Shown here in pieces: positions 7,946 through 16,614 of a stretch of DNA of 64,000 nt. Both the position numbers and the translations under genes were made by a program. The DNA is taken from positions 806,001 through 870,000 of the forward strand of contig NZ_OY762512.1 of assembly GCF_963665995.1 (NCBI RefSeq), in the 5' to 3' direction. The number at the start of each line of letters is the position of its first letter. Position 1 is the stretch's first letter. The DNA comes from Pleurocapsa sp. FMAR1 (GTDB lineage: Bacteria; Cyanobacteriota; Cyanobacteriia; Cyanobacteriales; Xenococcaceae). The notes beneath the pieces are model-generated. The model was given only the letters and a program-made list of their open reading frames with translations, was not told where the DNA came from and did not search any database.

Positions 7946-8611
7946 TTATCTAGCGAGATTTTCAGGTGTTTGAGGTTCAGGAACTGTTCCTGTACGAACA
8001 GGTCTAGGTTTTTTCGCTCCAACAGAAGCACCAATCAAAGATGCAGCTAGCCCTAGCAGCGAACCAATAATGAAAGACCAAGCTGCTTTGGCAGAATTTC
8101 CTGCTACCTCCTGTAACTTGTCCATTGGCACGCTGGGGACTTGGTTAGGAACGTCTGGTCCACCTGGTTTCTGTACCTGACTTAAAACGTCTCCTGCATT
8201 GGAAGCTGCCAGCCCAAAAGCTCCCGATACGCCACTAGCAAGTAACCAAGCACTAAGAGCTAAAGTTGTCGCCCAAAGAATTAGTCCGTGCAGCATTGCT
8301 GTTTTACCGTTCATAGGACTACAGCCAGAAGCAGTTACCCAACTACCAATAAATAAGGAAATTAATAAACTAACCACCGCCCAAATACCCACGCCAATGC
8401 CAACTGCACCAGCCTCGCTTCCTGATGCGCCGACAGTCAGACCGATCGCAGCACCCAAGGCACTAAGAATCAACTGCGTGGCGATCGCTACAAAAATCCC
8501 CGCAATAATTGGTCCCCACCTAATTCGATCTCGATCGTCCGCCATAGTAAATGTTTCTAATACTGTGTTTCTGTTTCCGGCTCTGTTTCCGACTGGATCT
8601 GTATAAGCCAT
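7946..8611 (-). CDS. Multi-pass membrane protein of unknown function
   Basis: 221 residues with four or five hydrophobic segments: ~33-60 (GPIIAGIFVAIATQLILSALGAA), ~68-92, ~108-135 and ~178-198. It has a polar N-terminal tail and a basic, proline-rich C-terminus (KKPRPVRTG). Small residues (Gly, Ala, Ser) dominate the helices, as in other YrzE-like or DUF-type inner-membrane proteins, but I cannot name the family with certainty. The neighbouring leftward genes are stress-type (YflT-like, CbpA/CbpM), suggesting a stress-induced membrane protein. Confidence 0.75.
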   Translation of the reverse strand: MAYTDPVGNRAGNRNTVLETFTMADDRDRIRWGPIIAGIFVAIATQLILSALGAAIGLTVGASGSEAGAVGIGVGIWAVVSLLISLFIGSWVTASGCSPMNGKTAMLHGLILWATTLALSAWLLASGVSGAFGLAASNAGDVLSQVQKPGGPDVPNQVPSVPMDKLQEVAGNSAKAAWSFIIGSLLGLAASLIGASVGAKKPRPVRTGTVPEPQTPENLAR

Positions 8612-8914
8612 AATAATTTGTTCCTTACGTTGAATTTTGTTTGGTTAAGTATAGTTAAAAGGCATTCCCACACCAGTTAAAAATTGTTAATTATCTGCTT
8701 TTCTAATTACCCTTATTTAACTACAAAAGGTTTTTGTGTATGTATTAAAGATTAAGTAGTAATAAGAAAGTTAAATAATCTTTTTGAAGATTAAAGCTGT
8801 AAATATGGCAGTTTAAATATTAAAGCAATTTTCATCGCCATAATTTTATGAGTGATGAGTACGGCGATCGACAATAATCACTTCGGGATGATCCGAAACA
8901 ATTTTGTAAATAAC
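8612..8914. other. Intergenic region, no feature recognised
   Basis: 303 bp, very AT-rich, between two leftward genes. It should carry the promoter of the membrane-protein gene. No hairpin, repeat or small frame stands out. Confidence 0.4.
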
Positions 8915-9316
8915 CTACTCTCGAACACCACAGCCAGTTAAGATCTTCTCAGCACCTAATAGATCGGCTGTGTTACCTTCAACCATGAGCAGATACTCAC
9001 CATGAGCAACCAAATCGTTATAGATCCGTGCAGTATCAACAGGAATATCTAGGTGAATTAAGGCATTAGCCAGACTCATTACAGTTTCATCTCCAGTAAT
9101 ATTCGAGTCTTGAGCAACGCTGCTAATACGAGTATTAAAGCGAGCGCGCAATGATTCGCATAGTTGAGTATCTACTATTTTCTCTTCTTTCTCTGTATTG
9201 CGAGCAATCACAAAAACTTGCTCTAGAGAAAAGTGTGACTTGTCTAGCTTTTTTAGTGCAGCTTCAGTATCTAAAGCATTCTCAAAGATGCCAATTGCCC
9301 TTTGCTGTTCTGTCAT
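8915..9316 (-). CDS. YflT-like (general stress protein 17M) domain protein, short form
   Basis: 133 residues. The N-terminus (AIGIFENALDTEAALKKLDK then QVFVIARN) and the C-terminus (IPVDTARIYNDLVAHGEYLLMVEG then EKILTGCGV) match the outer parts of the paralogues at 11857 and 25845. The central glycine-zipper membrane segment of those proteins is missing, leaving a soluble version. Such proteins accumulate under salt, heat or desiccation in several bacteria; the molecular role is unknown. AACAGAAA-type sequence rather than a strong ribosome site precedes the ATG. Confidence 0.75.
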   Translation of the reverse strand: MTEQQRAIGIFENALDTEAALKKLDKSHFSLEQVFVIARNTEKEEKIVDTQLCESLRARFNTRISSVAQDSNITGDETVMSLANALIHLDIPVDTARIYNDLVAHGEYLLMVEGNTADLLGAEKILTGCGVRE

Positions 9317-9494
9317 ATTTATTTCTGCCCAATCTTAAAACATTCATCCAAAATGAGAATGATGAAGATGATGACTGTATCTTCTTCATTTTTTAAGCTT
9401 TTTCTATCCAGCAAAGGACAGATCTTTATTTATGGTCAAAAACCTAGATTGCTTACCGCACAAGGCATTTGGCTGTTTTAATCATAAATACTTC

Positions 9495-9788
9495 TCAAGG
9501 CTGACGTAAAGCATTTAATTGCGATCGCAAGCGGTGATTTTCTTCTGTAAGCTCTAATACCATTGCTGCACCTATTAAATTTAAGCCTAAGTCTCTTCGC
9601 AGACGCATAATTTTTATTACTCGCAAAGTATCTTCTTGTCTTAACATTGAGCCTTCTGGTTCAATTACTCCCAGCCGAATAAAACACTGAATTGTAGTAA
9701 CCGAAGTTTGGGTAATAGTAGCGACGCGCTCAAAACTAATTAAATCGTCGCCTTGTTGGGAAATTACATCGCGGGACAAACTACTCAT
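9495..9788 (-). CDS. cbpM: Chaperone modulator CbpM-like protein
   Basis: 97 residues with a MerR-like winged-helix core: [30 protein letters not shown], then [24 protein letters not shown] and a C-terminal leucine-rich coil. CbpM binds the J domain of CbpA and restrains its DnaK-stimulating activity. The start overlaps the cbpA stop by 4 bp, so the two are translationally coupled, as in other cbpAM operons. Confidence 0.82.
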   Translation of the reverse strand: MSSLSRDVISQQGDDLISFERVATITQTSVTTIQCFIRLGVIEPEGSMLRQEDTLRVIKIMRLRRDLGLNLIGAAMVLELTEENHRLRSQLNALRQP

Positions 9789-10768
9789 AATTTAATATTC
9801 TCCAAACTTTTGCGGGGTTTATAGCTACTAGCTTGCTGAATCTTCTGATAATATTCTCTTTCTGTATCGCTGATATCTTTGGGAGTAACAATTTTTAATT
9901 TCACCAGCAAATCGCTACGCTGTTGGTTAAGTTTGCGCCAGCCTTTACCTTTCAACTTCAGAGATTGTCCTGAATTTACTCCCGCAGGAACTTTCATCGT
10001 TACTTTGCCATCTGGAGTCGGAACAATAATATCTGTACCCAATACAGCTTCTTCTGGGGTAATGGGGATTTCGGCAACTAAGTTATCGCCCTTAAACTTA
10101 AACAAGGAATGAGGTTGCAGTTCAATATTAAGATATAAGTCTCCTCGCTGTCCTGAAAAAGAACTAGGTTGTCCTTTACCTTTAATTCGTAAACGACTGC
10201 CTGTTTTAGCCCCAGCAGGAATGCGAACTTTGACTGTTTCGTTGCCAATGCGAAACTGTTTCTGTGTCCCATTAAAGGCTTCCGAAAAAGTAAGGACAAT
10301 TCCAGCTTCACTATCTTGGGCGGGCATATCACTGTAGCCATCAGCAAAACCACCAAAGCCACCAGGAGAAGTACGATAATTATAGCTGTTGCTACTTTTG
10401 CTGCCAGCAGTGCGACCTAATATATCATTAACAAAGTCTTCAAAGTTTCCATATTGACCAAAATCAAAACCTCCTACATCTACATTAACTCCAGCACCAG
10501 TATTTCCTGGCGGTGGAGTGCCTCCTTGTCCCATCTGTTGCGAATATTGTCCGTATCGATCGTATTTGGAACGTTTTTCAGAATTTGATAATACCTCTTG
10601 CGCTTCATTAATCTCTTTAAAACGATCTTCGGCTTTTTTATCTCCAGGGTTAAGATCGGGATGATATTTTCGCGCCAGTTTACGATAGGCTTTTTTAATC
10701 TCCTCAGCAGAAGCGTCTTTACTTATACCCAGTACTTGGTAATAGTCTTTAAAGTCGGTTGCAGCCAT
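9785..10768 (-). CDS. cbpA: CbpA-type DnaJ co-chaperone
   Basis: 327 residues. An N-terminal J domain ([26 protein letters not shown] at ~37-39) stimulates DnaK ATPase. A Gly/Gln/Asn-rich linker (~80-150) lacks the zinc-finger repeats of true DnaJ. Two DnaJ C-terminal substrate-binding domains follow ([19 protein letters not shown] and [19 protein letters not shown]-type motifs) from ~155 onward. First gene of a leftward operon with cbpM, divergent from the SRPBCC gene. Confidence 0.92.
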   Translation of the reverse strand: MAATDFKDYYQVLGISKDASAEEIKKAYRKLARKYHPDLNPGDKKAEDRFKEINEAQEVLSNSEKRSKYDRYGQYSQQMGQGGTPPPGNTGAGVNVDVGGFDFGQYGNFEDFVNDILGRTAGSKSSNSYNYRTSPGGFGGFADGYSDMPAQDSEAGIVLTFSEAFNGTQKQFRIGNETVKVRIPAGAKTGSRLRIKGKGQPSSFSGQRGDLYLNIELQPHSLFKFKGDNLVAEIPITPEEAVLGTDIIVPTPDGKVTMKVPAGVNSGQSLKLKGKGWRKLNQQRSDLLVKLKIVTPKDISDTEREYYQKIQQASSYKPRKSLENIKL

Positions 10769-11088
10769 TTTTTAAATTGAACAATAAACATTTATCATTG
10801 AGCATTGTCCAGTCACTTCTTTAATTGTGTAACTAGAGTTAATACTGCCGAATCAATCTCTTCTACTAGGATAATTAAAAAGATCAATCGAGTGCATCTA
10901 TATTTAGCTATAAAATTTCAGCGATTAACAATTTAATTGAGCTTGATTTTCCGTTTAACTGTATAAATCCTAAGCTCTGTCTTTAGATTGAAGCTAAATT
11001 AATCAAATTGTCGAAAGATAATTCTATAGCTATTGCGATCTTATTAAGATAAGTGGGTTTGGGTACATTTTTAGCACAGATAAATATT

Positions 11089-11757
11089 ATGGAAAGAGTC
11101 GAGCGGACAAACTCAGTGAATGAAGCAATTACTAGCAAGGAAATTATCAATAGTTCATTGGTAATTAGAAATTTGCAGCAGCAGTCTTTAAAAGAGGTTT
11201 TAGCTGATTATAGCGATCGCCATCAGCTTTCAGAGACAAGTTTAATCGATCGCGCTACAGAGGCCATTGGTCTAACACCCAATCTTCAGGTAGAAAAAAC
11301 CGTAACAATCGATCGCCCTGCATCTGAACTATACAGTTACTGGCGTAACTTAACCAACTTACCCAACTTTATGGGACATTTAAAGTCGGTAACCAATAAA
11401 GATGAAGAAGGTAAAATAACTCACTGGGTAGCTGATGCACCTTTAGGTCTTTGGGTTGAATGGGATGCCGAAATTATCAAAGATGAACCCGAGCGCTTAA
11501 TTGCTTGGAATGCTCTTGAAAATGCAGACATCGATAACTGTGGTTTTGTGCGTTTTCAACCCGCTACGGGCGATCGCGGTACTCAAGTCAAGGTAGTTTT
11601 AGAATATCAGCCACCAGGAGGCGCATTAACTAATGCGCTCGCTAAACTTTTTGGTGAGTCACCCCAAGAGCAAATTGGCGATGAGCTAAATCGTTTTAAA
11701 CAGCTAATGGAAACTGGTGAAATTGCTACCACAAAAGGACAGCCAAAAGGTTCTTGA
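11089..11757 (+). CDS. SRPBCC-fold (polyketide cyclase/dehydrase-like) protein
   Basis: 222 residues from the ATG at 11089; a GTG at 11053 would add 12. Residues ~70-215 form a START/SRPBCC ligand-binding domain: VEKTVTIDRPASELYSYWRN, LPNFMGHLKSV, WEWDAEI-like strands and a long C-terminal helix (EQIGDELNRFKQLMETGE). In bacteria this subfamily occurs beside stress and envelope genes; ligand and reaction are unknown. The N-terminal ~65 residues are polar and not part of the fold. It is transcribed toward the glycine-zipper stress protein 100 bp downstream. Confidence 0.8.
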   Translation: MERVERTNSVNEAITSKEIINSSLVIRNLQQQSLKEVLADYSDRHQLSETSLIDRATEAIGLTPNLQVEKTVTIDRPASELYSYWRNLTNLPNFMGHLKSVTNKDEEGKITHWVADAPLGLWVEWDAEIIKDEPERLIAWNALENADIDNCGFVRFQPATGDRGTQVKVVLEYQPPGGALTNALAKLFGESPQEQIGDELNRFKQLMETGEIATTKGQPKGS

Positions 11758-11856
11758 TTATAAAAATCAAATATCACTCGACACCTACAACTTTTGGGTG
11801 ATGAATAAATATGAGATGGATCGAAGAATGTAGATGTCGTTTATCAAGAGGAAATA

Positions 11857-12744
11857 ATGAATAATTATAAGCGTTCAGTAGGTTTATTTTATAGTCGTGA
11901 GGAAGCAGAAAAAGCTTTGCGCGCTCTTAAAGATGACGGTTTTGACATGAACCGAGTCAACGTCATTGCTAAAGATGCAGACCAAGTAACACAATCGGCT
12001 GGGGTAGATACAGCTTACGATGAAGGTAACAACGCAGCCGAGGGTGCTGGTGCTGGTGCAAGTTCTGGTGCTGTATTGGGCGGTATCGGTGGTTTATTAG
12101 TCGGTTTAGGTACTTTAGCCATTCCTGGCATTGGTCCGATTATTGTGGCGGGACAGGCTGCAACTACTATTGCAACTACCCTGGCTGGTGCGGGTATTGG
12201 TGCAGTAGCAGGGGGAATTATTGGCGGTTTGGTAGGTTTGGGTATTCCTGAAGACAAAGCCAAAATCTATAGCGATCGCGTTAGTGGCGGAAGTTATTTA
12301 GTTATGGTCAATGGTACGGATAATGACATTAGCCGTGCAGAGAGAATCTTGCACGACAATGGTATTGAAGAGTATGGCGTATACGATGCTCATGACATTG
12401 GCGATGACACGTATAATACAGCCCCTAGTACCAATCGCGTAAATACTAACCAGTCTGTAACTAGTATGGGAGATATAGATCGCTCTATGGTGCTTGAACC
12501 TAATACTACAGGTAAGGTTATGGATACTCGTACTGATGCTATTGACCCAACTACCCGTACAAGCGATCGCACTACTACTACAGATAGCGATGCTGATGTA
12601 ATTGTGCTCGAGCCTAATACTACAGGTAAGGTTATGGATACTCGTACCGATGCTATTGACCCAACTACCCGTACAAGCGATCGCACTGCTACTACAGACA
12701 GCGATGCTGATGTAATTGTGGTCGAACCGCGAGACAATGTATAA
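11857..12744 (+). CDS. YflT-like stress protein with glycine zipper and duplicated C-terminal repeat
   Basis: 295 residues. An N-terminal YflT-like domain (SVGLFYSREEAEKALRALKDDGFDMNRVNVIA split by short loops) precedes a long Gly/Ala zipper (~60-130) able to insert in a membrane. A second half-domain follows (VSGGSYLVMVNGTDNDI to RILHDNGIEEYGVYDA). The tail carries two tandem 38-residue units, VLEPNTTGKVMDTRTD to DSDADVI, from a 114-bp DNA duplication. AGAGG precedes the ATG. Paralogues are at 8915 and 25845. Expression under envelope or osmotic stress is inferred from the family. Confidence 0.85.
   Translation: MNNYKRSVGLFYSREEAEKALRALKDDGFDMNRVNVIAKDADQVTQSAGVDTAYDEGNNAAEGAGAGASSGAVLGGIGGLLVGLGTLAIPGIGPIIVAGQAATTIATTLAGAGIGAVAGGIIGGLVGLGIPEDKAKIYSDRVSGGSYLVMVNGTDNDISRAERILHDNGIEEYGVYDAHDIGDDTYNTAPSTNRVNTNQSVTSMGDIDRSMVLEPNTTGKVMDTRTDAIDPTTRTSDRTTTTDSDADVIVLEPNTTGKVMDTRTDAIDPTTRTSDRTATTDSDADVIVVEPRDNV
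12490..12717 (+). repeat. Two tandem 114-bp units in coding sequence
   Basis: Units 12490-12603 and 12604-12717 differ at only a few positions and keep the reading frame (38 codons each). Copy number could vary by slippage. Confidence 0.85.
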
Positions 12745-12828
12745 AGTAATTCTCCCGCGTTTCTAACCAATCTATTTCTAGTTAGTCACATTAGCCGAAC
12801 AACTAACACTAATTAGAAATATAAAAAT

Positions 12829-12895
12829 AAATGTAGCAGCAATTGGATTTTATTTGGCAAAAATTAGCACACGATTTATAGTTGCTGCTACATTT
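12829..12895 (+). repeat. Long-loop inverted repeat in intergenic region
   Basis: Perfect 14-bp arms AAATGTAGCAGCAA (12829-12842) and TTGCTGCTACATTT (12882-12895) with a 39-nt AT-rich loop. It lies in the 361-bp gap between the stress protein and the alcohol dehydrogenase gene. It may be a terminator stem or a tiny non-autonomous element. The rest of the gap shows nothing further. Confidence 0.6.
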
Positions 12896-13105
12896 GAAAT
12901 TTAAAGCAAATTTGCTCAACTAAAACATTAGTAAATCAGATTTTACAACTGTCTATCGCTTTCTCTTCACCGAAAAATCAGTTCTAAAATTTAGTTCAGT
13001 TCAGCTATTTCAGGCTATCTAATAACTAACCTTGTTATTGGACATCAACAATAAAGTCATCAATAGCACAGAACAAATCTCCACACCTTAAAAACAAAAT
13101 TAATT

Positions 13106-14275
13106 ATGAAAGCTGTATGTTGGCATAGTGCCCAAGATGTACGAGTTGAAACCGTACCAGATCCAAAAATTCTCAATCCTCGCGATGCCATTATCAAAGT
13201 GACTTCCACGGCGATCTGTGGTTCAGATTTGCACCTATACGAAGGTAATATCCCGACAATGGAGTCTGGAGACATCCTAGGTCACGAATTTATGGGGGAA
13301 ATAGTTGAAACTGGCAAGGAAGTAAAGAATCTGCAAAAAGGCGATCGCGTTGTTGTTCCCTTTACCATTGCCTGTGGTGGCTGTTTCTTTTGTCAAAAAG
13401 ATTTGTGGTCGCTGTGCGATAATTCTAACCCTAATAGTTGGATGGCAGAGAAATTCTATGGACATTCCCCATCAGGTATTTATGGTTATTCCCATCTGCT
13501 TGGAGGCTATGCAGGAGGACAAGCTGAATACGTCCGCATTCCCTATGCTGATGTTGGTCCTTTAAAAGTACCTGATGGTTTAGAAGACGATAAGGTTTTA
13601 TTTCTCACTGATATTTTCCCCACAGGCTATATGGCTGCGGAAAATGCTGATATCGAACCAGGAGACACCGTAGCAGTTTGGGGTTGTGGTCCAGTAGGTC
13701 AGTTTGCCATTAAAAGTGCCTATATGCTGGGTGCAGAACGAGTAATTGCCATCGATCGCTTTCCCGAACGCTTACAGATGGCAAAAGAACAGGGGAATGC
13801 GGAAATAATCAACTATGAAGAAATCGATCCAGGTGAAGCATTAAAAGAAATGACTGGCGGTAGAGGACCAGATCGCTGTATTGATGCCGTTGGCATGGAG
13901 GCACATGGTACAGATGCGATGGCAGCCTACGATAAGGTCAAACAGGGAGTCAAGCTAGAAACAGGTAGACCTACAGCTTTAAGACAGGCTATAGTTGCTT
14001 GTCGCAAGGGGGGAACGGTTTCTATTCCTGGGGTTTATGGCGGTTTTGTCGATAAAGTACCGTTAGGCGCAATTGTCAATAAAGCATTGACCTTGCGATC
14101 GGGACAAACTCACGTCCATAAATATTTGCAACCTTTACTCGAACGTATTCAACAAGGAGAAATCGATCCTTCTTATGTCATTTCCCACCACATGAGTATT
14201 GACGATGCACCCAAAGGCTACAAAATGTTCCGCAATAAAGAAGACAACTGCACCAAAGTTGTTCTTAAACCTTAG
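13106..14275 (+). CDS. Zinc-dependent alcohol dehydrogenase (formaldehyde-dehydrogenase-like MDR)
   Basis: 389 residues, class of medium-chain dehydrogenases. Catalytic zinc ligands are C38 (CGSDLH), H60 and E61 (GHEFMGE). Structural zinc cysteines are C90, C93, C96 and C104. The NAD(P)-binding motif is [15 protein letters not shown]. An insertion after the structural zinc ([20 protein letters not shown]) and length match the glutathione-independent formaldehyde dehydrogenase-like group that lacks the usual loop. The true substrate is unknown. It is flanked by stress genes, and its wide spacer upstream suggests a separate promoter. Confidence 0.87.
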   Translation: MKAVCWHSAQDVRVETVPDPKILNPRDAIIKVTSTAICGSDLHLYEGNIPTMESGDILGHEFMGEIVETGKEVKNLQKGDRVVVPFTIACGGCFFCQKDLWSLCDNSNPNSWMAEKFYGHSPSGIYGYSHLLGGYAGGQAEYVRIPYADVGPLKVPDGLEDDKVLFLTDIFPTGYMAAENADIEPGDTVAVWGCGPVGQFAIKSAYMLGAERVIAIDRFPERLQMAKEQGNAEIINYEEIDPGEALKEMTGGRGPDRCIDAVGMEAHGTDAMAAYDKVKQGVKLETGRPTALRQAIVACRKGGTVSIPGVYGGFVDKVPLGAIVNKALTLRSGQTHVHKYLQPLLERIQQGEIDPSYVISHHMSIDDAPKGYKMFRNKEDNCTKVVLKP

Positions 14276-14424
14276 AGGGAATGCGCGAGGGAAGCAGTTG
14301 AAAATATACTCCAAAAGATTGAAGGAATATCTAACTGTTAGCCGAGACATCAATTTAAGCGATTTGGCAAGCTAGGAGTAAGAACCAATAAATTTTCAAA
14401 TTTATTTTAGAAAGGAGAATTGAA

Positions 14425-14751
14425 ATGGGAATAGATGATATTTTCAAAGGTGTTAAACGCGATATAGAACAAAGGGTTAGTGGCGATCGCTATAATGATG
14501 ACGAACGCCGTTACCGTGATGATGATGAACGCCGTTACCGCAATCGCGATGATGACCGAGAGTATCGTAGACGTGACGATGATGACGATGACGATAAAAG
14601 ACGCAGCTACCGTGATGACGATGAACGGCGCAGCTACCGCAGACGCGATGACGATGACGATGATGAACGCCGTAATTATCGTGACCGTGATTATGAAGAA
14701 CGTAGCTACCGCGATCGCGATGACGATGACGATGACGACGATGATGATTAA
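14425..14751 (+). CDS. Asp/Arg-rich low-complexity protein
   Basis: 108 residues. After a short helical start (MGIDDIFKGVKRDIEQRVSG) the protein is almost only Asp, Arg, Tyr and Glu, with blocks such as RRYRDDDER, RRRDDDDDDD and RRSYRDDDER, ending in ten Asp. A good ribosome site (AAAGGAG) and a terminator downstream argue it is expressed. Such chains are disordered and could bind metal or nucleic acid or act in desiccation; none of this is shown. Neighbour of Mn catalase and stress proteins. The codon repeats (GATGAC) make the tract prone to length change. Confidence 0.75.
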   Translation: MGIDDIFKGVKRDIEQRVSGDRYNDDERRYRDDDERRYRNRDDDREYRRRDDDDDDDKRRSYRDDDERRSYRRRDDDDDDERRNYRDRDYEERSYRDRDDDDDDDDDD

Positions 14752-14781
14752 AAGCTTAAATAAATCTTTTTGAAGTAGTTT

Positions 14782-14810
14782 GGCGTTAGTTCTAATCGCT
14801 AACGCCTTTC
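14782..14810 (+). terminator. Hairpin terminator after the Asp/Arg-rich gene
   Basis: Arms GGCGTTAG (14782-14789) and CTAACGCC (14799-14806) with a 9-nt loop, then TTTC. The remaining spacer to the Mn catalase gene (to 15055) shows no other feature. Confidence 0.75.
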
Positions 14811-15055
14811 TTACCTAAATTATTAATCTTTTACTGCTTGTTTCTTATCAGACTAGCCAAAGCAGTTAATTAATACTCCATCAAAAAAAATTTGCTAACC
14901 TTTCTAGTTTGATAAGAGCAGCACTATATAACGTCGAACATTTGTTCAATGATTATTGAAAAAAGTGTTCCTCTTATCAAACTTGGGAGGATAGGAGTCT
15001 GGACAACCACTATTTCCTACCCAAGATCAAGATTTTTCAATCTCAAAAGAATTAT

Positions 15056-15907
15056 ATGTTTTATCACAAAAAAAGGCTACAGTATTTCACCAAACCAGAA
15101 AAACCCGATCCGATTCTGGCAAAAAAAATGCAGGAATTAATCGGTGGTCCTTTCGGGGAAATGACTGTCATGATGCAGTATTTCTTCCAAGGCTGGAACT
15201 GTCGTGGCCCTGCTAAATATAAAGACATGATGCTCGATATTGCCACCGAAGAAATCGGACATATTGAGATGCTAGCAACTACCATGGCTTATCTATTAGA
15301 TAATGCACCAGTAGAACAAAAAGAAGAAGCAGTCAAAGACCCCATTATGCAGGGTGTTATGGGCGGTATGAAAGCCGAAGATATCATCATGTCAAGCATG
15401 AATCCGCAACACGCTACCGTTACTGGTGGGGGCGCACTACCTGCCGATAGTACGGGTTATCCTTGGAATGGTCGCTATGTAATCGCTTCTGGCAATTTGA
15501 TGGCTGATTTTTATTCTAATGTTCAGGCAGAAGCACAAGGACGCTTACAGGCAGTCAGAATCTATGAAATGGCAAAAGATCCTGGGGTTAAAGATACTCT
15601 AGCTTATATGATTGCCCGCGATACCATGCACCAAAATCAATGGTTAGCTGCAATTGAAGAATTAAAAGCTGATGGTTTAGAAGATTTACCTATTCCTAGT
15701 TCTTTCCCTCAAGAACAAGAAAAACAACACGCTTCCTATCAATTCTGGAACTTATCTGAAGGAACAGAGAGTAAAGAAGGCCGCTGGGCGAAAGGACCTG
15801 CCCCCGATGGGAAAGGAGAATTTGAATATCTGGAAAATCCTGAAGGCGAGTCGGAAATGCCCGATCCTCCAGCACCCGATCCAAGATTTCACAGTACAGG
15901 GAAGTAA
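15056..15907 (+). CDS. Manganese catalase
   Basis: 283 residues. It dismutates hydrogen peroxide with a di-manganese centre in the ferritin-like fold. Ligands line up with the Lactobacillus enzyme: E35, E66 and H69 (TEEIGHIEM), E159 (NVQAEAQGR) and H192 (RDTMHQNQ). The long C-terminal tail is proline- and acid-rich (ENPEGESEMPDPPAPDPRF), typical of the group. No strong ribosome site is seen before the ATG. It may draw on the Mn that a ZIP transporter could supply; that link is inferred. Confidence 0.94.
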   Translation: MFYHKKRLQYFTKPEKPDPILAKKMQELIGGPFGEMTVMMQYFFQGWNCRGPAKYKDMMLDIATEEIGHIEMLATTMAYLLDNAPVEQKEEAVKDPIMQGVMGGMKAEDIIMSSMNPQHATVTGGGALPADSTGYPWNGRYVIASGNLMADFYSNVQAEAQGRLQAVRIYEMAKDPGVKDTLAYMIARDTMHQNQWLAAIEELKADGLEDLPIPSSFPQEQEKQHASYQFWNLSEGTESKEGRWAKGPAPDGKGEFEYLENPEGESEMPDPPAPDPRFHSTGK

Positions 15908-15916
15908 ATAAACCTT

Positions 15917-15940
15917 TGGGACGAAAACCATTCGTCCTAA
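15917..15940 (+). terminator. Hairpin after Mn catalase
   Basis: Arms GGACGAA (15919-15925) and TTCGTCC (15931-15937) close to the stop codon, with a weak T content afterward. It resembles the GGGCGAA/TTCGCCC repeat family. Confidence 0.45.
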
Positions 15941-16000
15941 TCTCAACTTTCAAAATCAAACAAACAAATTAACCATCAACACAATAGAGGTAACAAAATT

Positions 16001-16447
16001 ATGCAACGTAACTGTGCATTAGCTTTAGGTATCATTTTTCTATTATTAGGCATAGCTGGCTTTATTCCTGGCTTTACTACCTTGCCTGGAGAAAGTTTCA
16101 ATTCTGGTGTTCCTTTGAATGCCGACACTATTTATGCCAAAGGATTTAGCTTGCTGTTTGGTGCCTTTCCCACCAATTTTATCCATAATCTCGTTCATCT
16201 TTCTGTTGGAATTTTAGGTATTGCTGCTGCTACCACTGGCAATGCCAAGCTTTATAACCGAGGTTTTGCAATTAGCTATGCTTTGATTTTTGCAATGGGT
16301 TTGATACCCTTCAGCAAAACTGTCTTTGGGATTATGCCCATTTTTGGTAATAACATTTGGTTTAATGGATTAAGCGGTGCGATCGCAGGTTACTATGGTT
16401 TCTTTGGTAAAGGCGAGACAACTTCGACAGACCGAATTAATGCTTAA
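16001..16447 (+). CDS. DUF4383 membrane protein
   Basis: 148 residues with four hydrophobic segments: ~5-24, ~58-80 (NFIHNLVHLSVGILGIAAA), ~90-108 and ~118-135. The arrangement and the NFIHNLVHL motif fit the DUF4383 family. Role unknown. AGAGG lies upstream of the ATG. It follows Mn catalase by 93 bp and is probably in the same unit; a terminator hairpin follows. Confidence 0.75.
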   Translation: MQRNCALALGIIFLLLGIAGFIPGFTTLPGESFNSGVPLNADTIYAKGFSLLFGAFPTNFIHNLVHLSVGILGIAAATTGNAKLYNRGFAISYALIFAMGLIPFSKTVFGIMPIFGNNIWFNGLSGAIAGYYGFFGKGETTSTDRINA

Positions 16448-16457
16448 CAACTTATAT

Positions 16458-16506
16458 CAGTCTTTAGTAATCTGTAATCAATTTACGGGCTGCTAAAGAC
16501 TGTTTT
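16458..16506 (+). terminator. Hairpin terminator after the DUF4383 gene
   Basis: Perfect 10-bp arms CAGTCTTTAG and CTAAAGACTG with a 25-nt loop, followed directly by TTTT. Confidence 0.65.
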
Positions 16507-16614
16507 ATAACTTGCGCGATCGCTCTTCTTTGCTTTTGATTCTTTAGATAGAAGCACTAACATAGCTTTGATTGCGACAATATAATTGAATTTAATTATT
16601 AAAGGAGAAGGGAC

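Noticed and set aside
12390-12770. Minus-strand frame over the tandem 114-bp units
   Set aside because: Shadow of the repeat on the opposite strand of a real gene.
14480-14773. Met/Asp-rich frame overlapping the Asp/Arg-rich gene
   Set aside because: Frame shadow of the GATGAC repeats; only the 14425 frame has a ribosome site.
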